Shown: positions 30,665-39,035 of the stretch, piece by piece
How the letters are laid out: every line of letters begins with the position of its first letter
How positions within the stretch are numbered: position 1 is the first letter of the stretch
Assembly: GCA_947259275.1 (NCBI GenBank)
Contig: CAMYMH010000032.1
Span: 1-46,519, forward strand
Origin: an uncultured Acidimicrobiaceae bacterium
GTDB lineage: Bacteria; Actinomycetota; Acidimicrobiia; Spongiisociales; SHLN01
Direction: 5' to 3'
Length of the DNA stretch: 46,519 bases
Notes under the pieces: generated by a model
The model's database searches: none
Seen by the model: the letters and a program-made list of their open reading frames with translations, nothing else
What the model was told of the DNA's origin: nothing
Program-made: the position numbers and the translations under genes

Positions 30665-30724
30665 CAGCCGCTTCGCAGGTGGCAGAACCCGGCCCCTGCC
30701 GAGATCAAGGGCGACTGAGGGATA

Positions 30725-30750
30725 GTCGGCCGACGGATCGGTCGGCCGAC
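30725..30750. terminator. hairpin terminator, probably bidirectional
   Basis: Two copies of the palindrome GTCGGCCGAC (30725-30734 and 30741-30750) are separated by GGATCG. They form a 10-bp stem with a 6-base loop between two convergent genes. No T-run follows. Confidence 0.65.
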
Positions 30751-30761
30751 GGGTCAGAGCG

Positions 30762-31190
30762 CTACCTGCGGCGGTGGAGCACTGGCGCGATCAGGATGGC
30801 AGCGGCCGAGGCGAACCAGATCACACCGGCGCGCTTGGGTTCCCGGCGCACCAAGGTCGTGTAAGCGGTGGCCTCGTCGACATCCGGGTCACCCGGCACG
30901 TCGAGGGTCACCGTCCACATCACCTCACCCGGCGAGAAAGGCGTGGGATCGTCGATCTCGACCTCGAATTTGGTGGTGCCATCTGAGACCGGATCCCAGA
31001 CAACCCGTCCTGCCTGCCGACGATGGTCGCGGTGGCACCGAAACCCGCGTCCGGGATGTCCACCGTCCCACGGTTCTCCACCTGCAGGGTCAGCGTGATC
31101 CCTTTGAACTTGTCAAGGTTGACCCGGTTGGGGGCCCGGAAGCGATCGATGTCGAGGTCCACCAAATCGGCCGCCGGCCAGTGATTACGG
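30762..31190 (-). pseudogene. frameshifted CARDB/Ig-like membrane-anchored protein, 5'-truncated
   Basis: One frame reads HWPAADLVDLDIDRFRAPNR, VNLDKFKGITLTLQVENRG and TVDIPDAGFGATATIVG. The other continues VVWDPVSDGTTKFEVEIDD, FSPGEVMWTVTLDV, then PDVDEATAYTTLVRREP, a TM helix and HRRR at the stop (30762). This layout (beta-sandwich, TM anchor, basic tail) fits a CARDB-like surface domain. A single missing G in the run at about 31013-31015 explains the shift (expected DGVVWDP). The frame has no start and no signal peptide, so the 5' part is missing too. If the indel is an assembly error, only the 5' truncation remains. Confidence 0.6.
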
Positions 31191-31292
31191 GGCGCGCTCG
31201 ATACGGCCGACTACGAAGCGTTCCTCCTCGGATGTGGAGGCAGCCGCGCGGTAGAGAGGGGCGCGCCTCGGTTGGCGACGGGGAGACCAGCG

Positions 31293-31350
31293 AAACGGCC
31301 GAAAGACCAGGAGCACCTGCGACTTCGTCGAACCTCCACGGATGGCAGCC
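31293..31350 (+). pseudogene. remnant copy of the nucleotidyltransferase-like gene 3' end
   Basis: The frame reads RPKDQEHLRLRRTST, against RPKDHEHVRLWRAST at the end of the gene at 30251-30664. Identity in DNA is high over about 58 bases (acggccgaaagacca...cctccacgg). No further upstream similarity is obvious. It is either a partial duplication or the end of a second, largely deleted gene. Confidence 0.5.
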
Positions 31351-31354
31351 GGTA

Positions 31355-31681
31355 CTACCTGGGGCGCCCACCCGGATCATCTGCCAGACACCCTTCGAGC
31401 AGTGCCACAACCTCCTCGAGGCTCCGAATCGACACCACCCGGGTCTTCCGAGGAGAGACCACCGACCCCGATTCGGACCGGTCATCGGCGCCGGGTAGCC
31501 GGATCACGGTCGGAGCGTTCACGTCGTGTTGATGGCCTGCGGTAATCACGGCGATGTCGCAGGTGTGAGTGGCAGGGCCGTCGTGATGGTGAACCCGCCA
31601 CTCCGGTCTCCACAACAAGCGCACCAGCACATCCGCCAGCAAGGGAGGATCAACGGCTACCCCGACGTCCACCTCTCCCAT
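31355..31681 (-). CDS. receiver-like regulator domain protein, divergent from the LuxR gene
   Basis: The 108 residues have the alternating strand-helix pattern of a receiver domain: VDVGVAVDPPLLADVLVRLL, RVHHHDG, CDIAVITAG, TVIRLPGA, TRVVSIRSLEEVVALLEGCL. The phospho-acceptor region is not clearly conserved (VAVDPPL is the acidic position, but no DD pair is seen). ATG 31681 is very close to an AGGAGG; GTG at the fourth codon is an alternative. There is no output domain, so it may act as a partner for the neighbouring protein. Function inferred from fold and position only. Confidence 0.55.
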   Translation of the reverse strand: MGEVDVGVAVDPPLLADVLVRLLWRPEWRVHHHDGPATHTCDIAVITAGHQHDVNAPTVIRLPGADDRSESGSVVSPRKTRVVSIRSLEEVVALLEGCLADDPGGRPR

Positions 31682-31804
31682 ATCCTCCTCGTGTTCTCAT
31701 CATCGTCACACACCCGAACCGTCCGGGGCTCCCCACTTTTGGTGATTTACGCCCTTGCGCAGCGCCTTGAAACCGCTTTAGGTGGCGAGAAATCGAGAAT
31801 TCGC

Positions 31805-31817
31805 CTACTTTGAGTAG
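31805..31817. promoter_or_regulatory. 13-bp perfect dyad upstream of the LuxR-type gene
   Basis: CTACTTTGAGTAG is CTACT and AGTAG around TTG. It lies 24 bases before the preferred GTG start and within the 160-base gap between two divergent regulatory genes. It is a candidate operator. Confidence 0.4.
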
Positions 31818-31840
31818 TGGTTAGCAAAACAGGGGCGGAA

Positions 31841-32533
31841 GTGACCAAACAGAACCAACCAACCCGGCAACGCAATCGGCGCGTGATGCTGGCCGGAGAT
31901 AACGGTCTGCTGATCGATTCACTGCGGTTGGCTCTCAACCGAGAGAAGATGCGCGTCTCGGTGACCGGTGGTACCGACCCTGCAATGGTCACCAAGGCTG
32001 CGGCGGAGTTCGAGCCGGACGTGGTGGTGGTGTTCGAGGGCGACCCGGACGCCACCGTCGCCCTCATCCGAGCCGTAATCGAAACCGGGCACTCGGCCGT
32101 CACACTCACCAAGGACCTGCGAGCTGTCGATTCTGCCCGCTTCGTTGCCGCGGGAGCTGCCTCGGTAGTCGGCCTCGACACCAGACTCTCAGCGCTCGTA
32201 AAGGTTGTCGAACTGGCCTGCGCCGGAAAAGCTGCGTTGCCTCTCGGGCATCGATATGAACTGGAAGGCATCCTGCGTGAACACACCCAAGCAGAGGCCC
32301 GACGGATCGCTCCCCTCGAGGAGTTGAGTCCCCGGGAACGTGCCATCTTCGCCCTCATCTACGAGGGTCTCGGGGCGGAACAGATCGCAGACGAGGAATG
32401 CATCGCGGTGAGCACCGTGCGGACCCACATCCGCAACATCCTGACCAAGCTCCAGGTTCATTCACAGCTGGCGGCCGTCGCGATGGCTCGGTCGCACCGC
32501 TGGTTCGATTCCACCGGCCTCAACCGCAAGTGA
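31841..32533 (+). CDS. LuxR-family transcriptional regulator (NarL-like)
   Basis: The N-terminal receiver-like domain has RRVMLAGDNGLLIDSLRLAL, DVVVVFEGD, AVTLTKD and VAAGAASVVGL. The C-terminal HTH (residues about 165-225) has ELSPRERAIFALIYEGLGAEQIADEECIAVSTVRTHIRNIL, the classic LuxR/GerE signature. In place of the usual D-D pair the acidic position is AGDN, so it may not be phosphorylated. GTG 31841 with GGGGCGGA upstream is preferred; GTG 31817 in the same frame would sit on the dyad. It is convergent with the Tad operon's last gene and divergent from the receiver-like gene. It may control the pilus locus, but nothing in the sequence proves this. Confidence 0.75.
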   Translation: MTKQNQPTRQRNRRVMLAGDNGLLIDSLRLALNREKMRVSVTGGTDPAMVTKAAAEFEPDVVVVFEGDPDATVALIRAVIETGHSAVTLTKDLRAVDSARFVAAGAASVVGLDTRLSALVKVVELACAGKAALPLGHRYELEGILREHTQAEARRIAPLEELSPRERAIFALIYEGLGAEQIADEECIAVSTVRTHIRNILTKLQVHSQLAAVAMARSHRWFDSTGLNRK

Positions 32534-32537
32534 GGCT

Positions 32538-33545
32538 CTATTCCGGAAACAGCATCTCGTCGATCAGTTGCTCTTCGACAAATCGGCCGGTGCTTTGAAG
32601 GCGGAAGTGGACGAAATCCTTGGTGAACTGCAGATCAACGCCTGACTTGCCGCGCCGGTTCTTCTCGATCGTCAGCACGACGTCACGCTTGAAGGTCTCA
32701 GCCTGAACCGGGTCGTAGGCGCTGTGCCGCTTGGATACAGTGCGCGACTTCTCGTTGAGCAGAAAGATGATGTCGGCCTCGTAGGCCAGGCCCGAGGCGC
32801 CTCGCAGATGGTGAGGACGCAGCCGGCGCACGTTGAGGCCGCTCGCCTCAGCCGCAGTCACCGCGACGACGGCCACGTCGTACTCCATGGCCAGCTCCTT
32901 CAGCTCCTCCGCCTGCCGGATGCTCCGCTCGGCATCCGTCCAGCTGTGGTCCCCCACCGGAACCTTCTGCAGGTAGTCGACAAAGAGGGCTCCCCCCGGC
33001 TCGATTTGCATCGCTATCTCGCGCAACTCCTCGATGCCCGTTGTGGTCCCCGATGCTCTGATGAGGGCGAGGTCGTCCGAGTAGCGCGACATGTGCTCGA
33101 GGGCATCACGGAGCAGCGCGTCGTCCTCAACTTCATCGCCCAGTCGGCGCTCCGCCAGCGAGACATCCTGGATGACCGCCAGCGTCTGGCCCGACCGGAT
33201 GCCCCGATCTCCTGATCTCACCTCGCCGACTTCGACGGCCAGCAGCCGGGTCGCCAACGCCTCCTCATCGTGTTCATAACAGACAAATGCCGTGTTGTAA
33301 CCGCTGGAGGCGATATTGCGAGCCCACTGCAAGGTGAGCACCGTCTTCCCAACGCCGGGAACTCCGCCGATCAACGTGAGATCACGGGTCCGGAGGCCGC
33401 CGTCGAGCACCTTGTCGAGCGGTTCGAAGCCGGTAGGGATGATGGTTCCGATCGCCGCGTTCTCCAGGCCGAGCACGACATCGGTGAGGCTGCGTCCGCC
33501 TGCCACCGTCGTCGGGGGTGCCACCGGTTCGTTGGCGGCACTCAT
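32538..33545 (-). CDS. RecA/DnaB-helicase-like ATPase at the end of the Tad operon
   Basis: The 335-residue protein has a single RecA-fold domain. Walker A GVPGVGKT lies at residues 61-68. FVCYEHDEEALATRLLA is characteristic of DnaB C-terminal domains and their relatives. Walker B is GGALFVDYLQKV, followed by LKELAMEYDVAVVAVTAAEA and LRGASGLAYEADIIFLL. There is no DnaB N-terminal domain, no primase-binding region and no zinc finger. It overlaps tadC by 4 bases (ATGA), so it belongs to the pilus transcript. Its role there is unknown; related stand-alone ATPases include KaiC/RAD55-like proteins. Intact. Confidence 0.75.
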   Translation of the reverse strand: MSAANEPVAPPTTVAGGRSLTDVVLGLENAAIGTIIPTGFEPLDKVLDGGLRTRDLTLIGGVPGVGKTVLTLQWARNIASSGYNTAFVCYEHDEEALATRLLAVEVGEVRSGDRGIRSGQTLAVIQDVSLAERRLGDEVEDDALLRDALEHMSRYSDDLALIRASGTTTGIEELREIAMQIEPGGALFVDYLQKVPVGDHSWTDAERSIRQAEELKELAMEYDVAVVAVTAAEASGLNVRRLRPHHLRGASGLAYEADIIFLLNEKSRTVSKRHSAYDPVQAETFKRDVVLTIEKNRRGKSGVDLQFTKDFVHFRLQSTGRFVEEQLIDEMLFPE

Positions 33546-34462
33546 CCGCCGCTGAGCCCAGGGCCGAGGTCGCGGAACATCCGGATGGCAGCGGGACCAA
33601 GCAACACGATGAACAGAGCCGGGAAGATCCCGAAGGCGAGCGGAAAGATGAGGAGAACCGGAATCTTGAGAGCCCGCTCCTCGGCTCGTTGACGGCGCTT
33701 GTCTCTCAGCTCAGCAGCCTGCACCCGCAACACCCTGGCGATAGGAAGGCCGTACGCCTCGGACTGCACGATGGCAAAAACGAAGCTTCTCAAATCCGGG
33801 ACGTCGGTCCGGTCGGCAAGGTGCCGCAGGGCATCCGAACGAGACGCGCCCAGTTGCATCTCCAACAGAACCCTCCTGAGCTCATCGTTGAGTGGTCCCG
33901 AACCGGCTCCCACGACTCGCTCGAGGGCTCCCTCGAAGCCGAGACCGGCTTCGACGCTCATCGTGACCTGGTCGAGACTGTCGGCCAGGTCCCGTTGAAT
34001 GGACAGCTGGCGCCGGGTGGCGGCCTTGATGATGAAATTGTCCGGCAGGAAGAAGAAGATGAAGACGGCGAGAGCCGTCAGCGGGATCGCAAACGGCGCC
34101 TGGCGCAGCGGCGTCAGCAGCCAGATCGCCAGCGCGGCTCCCCCGAGCGCGAACTTCATGAGGAGCACCAGCTCGACGGGGTATCGCTCGGTAAGTCCGG
34201 CCAGCTCGAGCTGACGGCTCAGCGACTCAACTCGGCCTTGCGGACTGACCTGGCGGACGCGTTCGGCGAGCCCACGTAGAGCTGGTGCAACCACGCGCTG
34301 GCCGGCACCCTGGCTGAGATGGAGCTGGCGTACATCCGGCACCACCGACTGCGATCCATCGGAGCCGCGCAACACGTTGCGCGGAGCGCGCCTGCTACTC
34401 ACCGAGTAGATGAGACCCACCAGCGCAAACGCCACGGCGGCTGATCCCAGTAAGACTGTCAT
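33542..34462 (-). CDS. tadC: Tad pilus inner-membrane platform protein TadC-like
   Basis: The start ATG 34462 (MTVLLGSAAVAFALVG) follows GGGAG; the longer frame to 34561 is rejected. The 306-residue protein has an N-terminal TM helix, two central TM helices (LLMKFALGGAALAIWLLTPL, PLTALAVFIFFFLPDN), a T2SSF cytoplasmic domain (FIIKAATRRQLSIQRDLADSLDQVTMSVEAGLGFEGAL) and a C-terminal TM pair (PVLLIFPLAFGIFPALFIVLL). TadC pairs with TadB as the platform turned by the CpaF ATPase. Gene order and 10-base spacing after tadB confirm it. Confidence 0.88.
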   Translation of the reverse strand: MTVLLGSAAVAFALVGLIYSVSSRRAPRNVLRGSDGSQSVVPDVRQLHLSQGAGQRVVAPALRGLAERVRQVSPQGRVESLSRQLELAGLTERYPVELVLLMKFALGGAALAIWLLTPLRQAPFAIPLTALAVFIFFFLPDNFIIKAATRRQLSIQRDLADSLDQVTMSVEAGLGFEGALERVVGAGSGPLNDELRRVLLEMQLGASRSDALRHLADRTDVPDLRSFVFAIVQSEAYGLPIARVLRVQAAELRDKRRQRAEERALKIPVLLIFPLAFGIFPALFIVLLGPAAIRMFRDLGPGLSGG

Positions 34463-34472
34463 ATCAACTCCC

Positions 34473-36428
34473 TCAGAACAGCAAACGAACGATGCGGCGC
34501 ATCCAGAACACCGCGATGAGCCAGACGAGGATCCCGCCCACGATGAGACCCTGTCCGACACCGGTGGACGGCAGCTCTCCGATGTAGCTCGGGTTGATGA
34601 TCGAGATGACGACGACCAGGACGAGCGGGATCAGCGAGAGGATCACCGCCGAGATCCGGCCCTCGGCGCTCAAGGACTTGATCCGCCGGCGGATTCGGTT
34701 CCGATCGCGGATCGTCTCGTTGACCGCGTCGAGAATCTCGGCCAAGTCACCTCCGATCTGACGATGGATCTCGATGGCTTCTGCCACCCAGCGGAAATCC
34801 TCGCTGTTGACCCGGCCAGCCGCCGCCTTCAGGGACTCATCCAGGTCGCGTCCCAGATGGGTTTCGATCTTGATCCGCTGAAACTCCTCGGCGGTCGGCG
34901 ACAGAGCTTCCTCGGCCACGGCATCTATCGCTTGCAGCAGGCCGTATCCCGCCCGCATGCTGGACGCCATCAGCTGCAACGTGTCGCTCAATTGCTCGTT
35001 GAAGAGTGCGCTGCGCTTGTCGCTCTTCGACGACAGCCACAGTGGCACCGGCAAGACCACGACCCCGGCCAGGAGTAGCGCGAAGGCCGGGTTCAAAAAC
35101 AGGACCCCAATGGCGGCGCCGGCAAGTGAGCCGCTCACGACCAGGACGATGAACTCACCCGGTCGCAATGCGACGCCGGCCCGCTCGAGGGCGGCGTTCA
35201 GGGTCTTGAAGCGGTCGCCCCGATTGAGTGTCTGCTCTGCCAGAGATGTAGCCGACTCCGCGATCACGCTCAAGGGGGTCTTCTTCGCATTAGCCCGCAC
35301 CTGGGAGGAGGCCGACAGAGTGGACCGTCCTCGCTCACCCCGGGGTGTCCGCGGCCGCAGCGAGATGATAGTGAATGAGATGGCGAAGGCCAGGAAGAAT
35401 GCCCCGGCCCCCAGCCAGGAGGCTGAGCTGGTTTCGAGCCAGGAGAGCTCGACGGTAGTGATGACCGGTGGGGGGGACGGGACCGGGTCGGGAGTGAGGT
35501 CGATGCTCGGCACCGGGTCTTCAACCGGTACCGGCTCTGGATCCACCAGCGTCGGGTCGGCCGGCAGCGCCACCACCCGGGTGGCGCCGGCGATGACCGA
35601 CGAGGCCGCCAGGACCTGCACCCTGACGGTCGCCAGGTCAAAGCGCTCGGAGGTGAACACGAGCCGGTAGCTGCTCAGGAGCTCAGACGCGATTCCACCG
35701 AACAGCTCCTCGAGCGCGGCGGGGTCATCGGCCGGTATGACGAGGCCTCCGGCCGCCTCGGCCAGCGTTTGCAGAGCCTCGCTGTCATTCTCGGGACTTT
35801 GCAGCTCAACGGCATACAGGCCGGCACCAAGGATCTCGAGCCCGGCAGCGGCTTCCGCCAGCGAGCTGGCGCTCACGGTGTCGCCTCCGTCGGAAAGCAC
35901 CACCAGGGTTCGTCCCGCTTCGTCCTCACCACTGAGCAACGTCGCCGCCGAGACGAGCCCGTCGTACAGAGCAGTCTCGCCGCGGGCGCTCAGCAGATCG
36001 ATGGCAGCCAGCAAGGTCGGTTTGCTATCTGTGAACTCCGCCGCCAGGGCCGGCGAGTTCCCAAACGAAACGATCGCGATTTCGACGCCCGAAGGCATTT
36101 CATTGATGAACTGAGCCGCCGCGTCCTTCGCCGCCGCCAGCGGAGCACCGCGCATGGACCCCGAGACGTCCAGCGCCAGCACCACCTTGAGGTCAGCAGA
36201 AGCGGCGGCCGCAACCGCGACCTCACGTGACTCCCCATTCTCGGTAATCAAGAACTCCGGAACCTCATCTCCCACCAGCTGGTTCTCGACCGTCACGGTG
36301 ACCGCCACCTGGGGATGATCCCGGACCTCCACCGACTCGATCTCAAAGCCCGCTCCCTGAGCCATGGTCGGGCCGGCCACGGCCAGCACCAGGCTTGCGA
36401 TGAGCAAGAGGATGGGGGTGCGCCTCAT
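34473..36428 (-). CDS. tadB: VWA domain fused to TadB-like platform protein
   Basis: This 651-residue protein joins two modules that are normally separate. Signal peptide 1-23 leads to a VWA domain outside the membrane, with a complete MIDAS DVSGSM (residues 87-92), the Thr loop (ARGETALYDGL) and the Asp loop (VLSDGGDT). A Pro/Asp-rich linker and a TM helix (about 325-350) follow. The rest is a TadB: TM pairs (VLVVSGSLAGAAIGVLFL, ALLLAGVVVLPVPLWL), a T2SSF cytoplasmic domain (LSDTLQLMASSMRAGYGLLQAI) and C-terminal TM helices. The VWA may bind an adhesion partner or the growing pilus base. It is 5 bases after cpaF. Confidence 0.9.
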   Translation of the reverse strand: MRRTPILLLIASLVLAVAGPTMAQGAGFEIESVEVRDHPQVAVTVTVENQLVGDEVPEFLITENGESREVAVAAAASADLKVVLALDVSGSMRGAPLAAAKDAAAQFINEMPSGVEIAIVSFGNSPALAAEFTDSKPTLLAAIDLLSARGETALYDGLVSAATLLSGEDEAGRTLVVLSDGGDTVSASSLAEAAAGLEILGAGLYAVELQSPENDSEALQTLAEAAGGLVIPADDPAALEELFGGIASELLSSYRLVFTSERFDLATVRVQVLAASSVIAGATRVVALPADPTLVDPEPVPVEDPVPSIDLTPDPVPSPPPVITTVELSWLETSSASWLGAGAFFLAFAISFTIISLRPRTPRGERGRSTLSASSQVRANAKKTPLSVIAESATSLAEQTLNRGDRFKTLNAALERAGVALRPGEFIVLVVSGSLAGAAIGVLFLNPAFALLLAGVVVLPVPLWLSSKSDKRSALFNEQLSDTLQLMASSMRAGYGLLQAIDAVAEEALSPTAEEFQRIKIETHLGRDLDESLKAAAGRVNSEDFRWVAEAIEIHRQIGGDLAEILDAVNETIRDRNRIRRRIKSLSAEGRISAVILSLIPLVLVVVISIINPSYIGELPSTGVGQGLIVGGILVWLIAVFWMRRIVRLLF

Positions 36429-36433
36429 GCCGG

Positions 36434-37822
36434 CTAGCGCTTCCCGCCGCGCCCGTTTCGGCCGGTTGGCACCGAGACCGCACCGAAGACGTCGGCGGAA
36501 ATCTCGATCCCGAAGTCCTTGAGCCGGTCGGTGAACTGCGGTCGGATTCCGGTCGGCTGAATCTGCCCCAGGAAACGCCCGTCCTCGTCACGGCCCGCCG
36601 AATAGTCAAACCGGAAGACATCCTGGATGGTGATGGTCTCACCCTCCATCCCAACTACTTCTGAGATCTGCACGATGCGACGACTTCCGTCCCGCAGGCG
36701 GCTGAGGTGGACGATGAGGTCGACCGCCGAGGCAATCTGCTCGCGAATCGCCCGTGCCGGCAGATCGACGCCTGCCATCAGCACCATCGTCTCCAGACGG
36801 GAGAGGGTGTCGCGGGGACTGTTGGAGTGAACCGTGGAAAGGGAACCCTCGTGGCCGGTGTTCATCGCCTGCAGCATGTCGAGCGCCTCACCACCGCGCA
36901 CCTCGCCGACCACGATTCGGTCGGGCCGCATGCGCAAGGCATTGCGCACCAGATCACGGATCTTCACCTCGCCGCGCCCTTCAACGTTCGGTGGCCGGCT
37001 CTCGAGCCGGATCACATGTCGCTGATGAAGTTGCAGCTCGACGGCGTCTTCAATTGTCACGATCCGCTCGTCATTGGGAATGAAGCCGGAAAGCACGTTG
37101 AGCATGGTGGTCTTGCCGGTTCCGGTTCCACCGGTCACGAGCACATTGAGCTTGCCTTCAACCACCGATTGGATGAGGCCGGCAACCTCCGGGCTCATGG
37201 TGCCCATCTCGATGAGATCTTCGACTTGGAACGGCTCCTTGGCGAACACGCGGATCGTCAAAACCGGACCATCCACCGACAGCGGTGGGATGACCGCGTT
37301 TACACGGGACCCGTCCGGCAGGCGAGCATCGACCATCGGCGACGACTCGTCGATCCGGCGACCCACCTGGGCGACGATCCGGTCGATCACCCGCCGCAAG
37401 TGCTGGCGGGAGGCAAATCGCGCCTCGGTTTCGATGAGCTTGCCGTCACGCTCCACGTAGATGAGCTCTTCGGCGTTGACCATGATCTCGGTGATGCTGT
37501 CATCCTCGAGAAACATGTGGATGGGGCCGTAGCCGAGGATGTCCTCCCGGATCTGGCGCGCCAACGCCTTCCGCTCCTCAGCGGAAAAGGGCGCCGCCTC
37601 GTCCTCCATGGCAAGGTCGAGCTCGGTGGCCACGATCTCCTGAAGGTCCTCTTCTGAGAGCGAAGCGTCGTAGAGCCGCGGACCCAGTTTCACAAACAGG
37701 GCCTCCTGGGCCCGTTGCTTCAGACCGGCATAGAGATCGGCGCTCTTGCCCGACGGCTCACCATCGAGCGTCGGACGGCCGGACTTCTCCTCGGCCTGAC
37801 GGAGTCGTTCATTCAGCTTCAT
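36434..37822 (-). CDS. cpaF: Tad pilus assembly ATPase CpaF/TadA
   Basis: This cytoplasmic ATPase (462 residues) drives Flp pilus assembly. ATG 37822 lies within the end of cpaE (14-base overlap). Visible are an N-terminal helical domain, [22 protein letters not shown], Walker [13 protein letters not shown] (about residue 236), the Asp box with [21 protein letters not shown], Walker B with [35 protein letters not shown], and the His box. The linker between the two domains and the order are normal for TadA/CpaF. Length is typical. Confidence 0.95.
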   Translation of the reverse strand: MKLNERLRQAEEKSGRPTLDGEPSGKSADLYAGLKQRAQEALFVKLGPRLYDASLSEEDLQEIVATELDLAMEDEAAPFSAEERKALARQIREDILGYGPIHMFLEDDSITEIMVNAEELIYVERDGKLIETEARFASRQHLRRVIDRIVAQVGRRIDESSPMVDARLPDGSRVNAVIPPLSVDGPVLTIRVFAKEPFQVEDLIEMGTMSPEVAGLIQSVVEGKLNVLVTGGTGTGKTTMLNVLSGFIPNDERIVTIEDAVELQLHQRHVIRLESRPPNVEGRGEVKIRDLVRNALRMRPDRIVVGEVRGGEALDMLQAMNTGHEGSLSTVHSNSPRDTLSRLETMVLMAGVDLPARAIREQIASAVDLIVHLSRLRDGSRRIVQISEVVGMEGETITIQDVFRFDYSAGRDEDGRFLGQIQPTGIRPQFTDRLKDFGIEISADVFGAVSVPTGRNGRGGKR

Positions 37823-39035
37823 TCTCACCCCTCAACCGAGCCAGCAATCCCCGCTTGGGACCGGAGCCGTTGCCGGCAGCAGACCCATGAACCGCGAAGA
37901 GAGCTGCCGCCTCCTGATACCGGCGGGCTACCTGCGTGCGAGGAGCAGCTTCGATTACCGGCAGTCCCTGATTCATCGACAGCGGAACGTCCCGGGCACT
38001 GGGGATGGCGACCGACACCGGCATCCCGACGACTGCCGAGGCGTCGTCCACCGTCACACCCACCCGACTGTCCGCCCGGTTGAGAATGAAGTGACGCTTG
38101 GGCCGGATGACCTCGAGCCGATCGAGGGTGTCGATCACCTTGCGAAGTCCTCGTACCGAAGAGACCGACAGGTCACAAACCAGCATCAAGTCGGTGGAAG
38201 TCTCGATGGCGCTGAGAGTTGCCTCAGTAATCCCGGCCGGGGTGTCCACGACGACTACATCGAACTCGGCGGCCAGCACCAGCAGGATCTCCTCCACCTC
38301 GCCGGCGGTGATGTCCTCGCCATCGCCCGGATTGGCCGGCGCCGTGAGCGCGAACAGATTGGCCCCCCGATTCACGAGCAGGGCTTTGAGGCTGGTCGAA
38401 CTCACGCCACCCGCCGGCTGGCTGAGATCGGCGATCGAGCTCTCGGGGCGAAGCTGCAATGCGTCGGCGACGTCCCCGAACTGCAAGTCGAGATCGACCA
38501 AGGCGACCCGCTGGGTCCCGTCGGCCGCCAGACCCACCGCCAGGTTGGTGGCGAGCGCCGTCTTGCCGGTACCACCCTTGGGAGCAACCACCGTGATGAC
38601 GCGGCCCGAGGTCGATGCTTCTGACAACCCCTGCATCAGGTTGAGACGGCGACGCGATGATGTCTCGAGCAGCCTTTCGAACAGCTCGATTACTTCGTCG
38701 CGGTCGGCTTTGGGGTTGAGAACATCGGAGGCTCCCGACCGCAGCGCTTTGCGCCACACCTGGGCATTTGGCTCGGTGATGATCACCGTCTCCACCTCGG
38801 GGTGGAAGTTCTGGAACGCCCAGCACAGCTCGAGAGCCGGGTTGAGATTCCGAGTGGGGCCGATGGCCACGATGTCCGGCTCAAATTCCATGAGCTCTTT
38901 GACCGCTCGATGCGGATCGTCAGGACCGCTGCTTTCCCAACGGTGCAGCGTTCCTTCGAAATCACCTTTCAGGGTCCTCCGAAGCTGCTGCTCGAAGGCA
39001 ACAGAACTGTTGGCCAGGACGAGGGTGCTGCTCAT
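37809..39035 (-). CDS. cpaE: Tad pilus localisation protein CpaE/TadZ
   Basis: 408 residues. The N-terminal 120 residues form an atypical receiver domain (STLVLANSSVAFEQQLRR, DIVAIGPTRNL, GASDVLNPKA) with no clear phospho-Asp. The C-terminal part is a ParA/MinD ATPase: deviant Walker A KGGTGKTALATNLAVGLA (153-159 for the loop), ALVDLDLQFGD, and VVDTPAGITEATLSA. It positions the pilus machine at the pole. It overlaps cpaB by 4 bases (ATGA) and cpaF by 14 bases. Confidence 0.92.
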   Translation of the reverse strand: MSSTLVLANSSVAFEQQLRRTLKGDFEGTLHRWESSGPDDPHRAVKELMEFEPDIVAIGPTRNLNPALELCWAFQNFHPEVETVIITEPNAQVWRKALRSGASDVLNPKADRDEVIELFERLLETSSRRRLNLMQGLSEASTSGRVITVVAPKGGTGKTALATNLAVGLAADGTQRVALVDLDLQFGDVADALQLRPESSIADLSQPAGGVSSTSLKALLVNRGANLFALTAPANPGDGEDITAGEVEEILLVLAAEFDVVVVDTPAGITEATLSAIETSTDLMLVCDLSVSSVRGLRKVIDTLDRLEVIRPKRHFILNRADSRVGVTVDDASAVVGMPVSVAIPSARDVPLSMNQGLPVIEAAPRTQVARRYQEAAALFAVHGSAAGNGSGPKRGLLARLRGENEAE

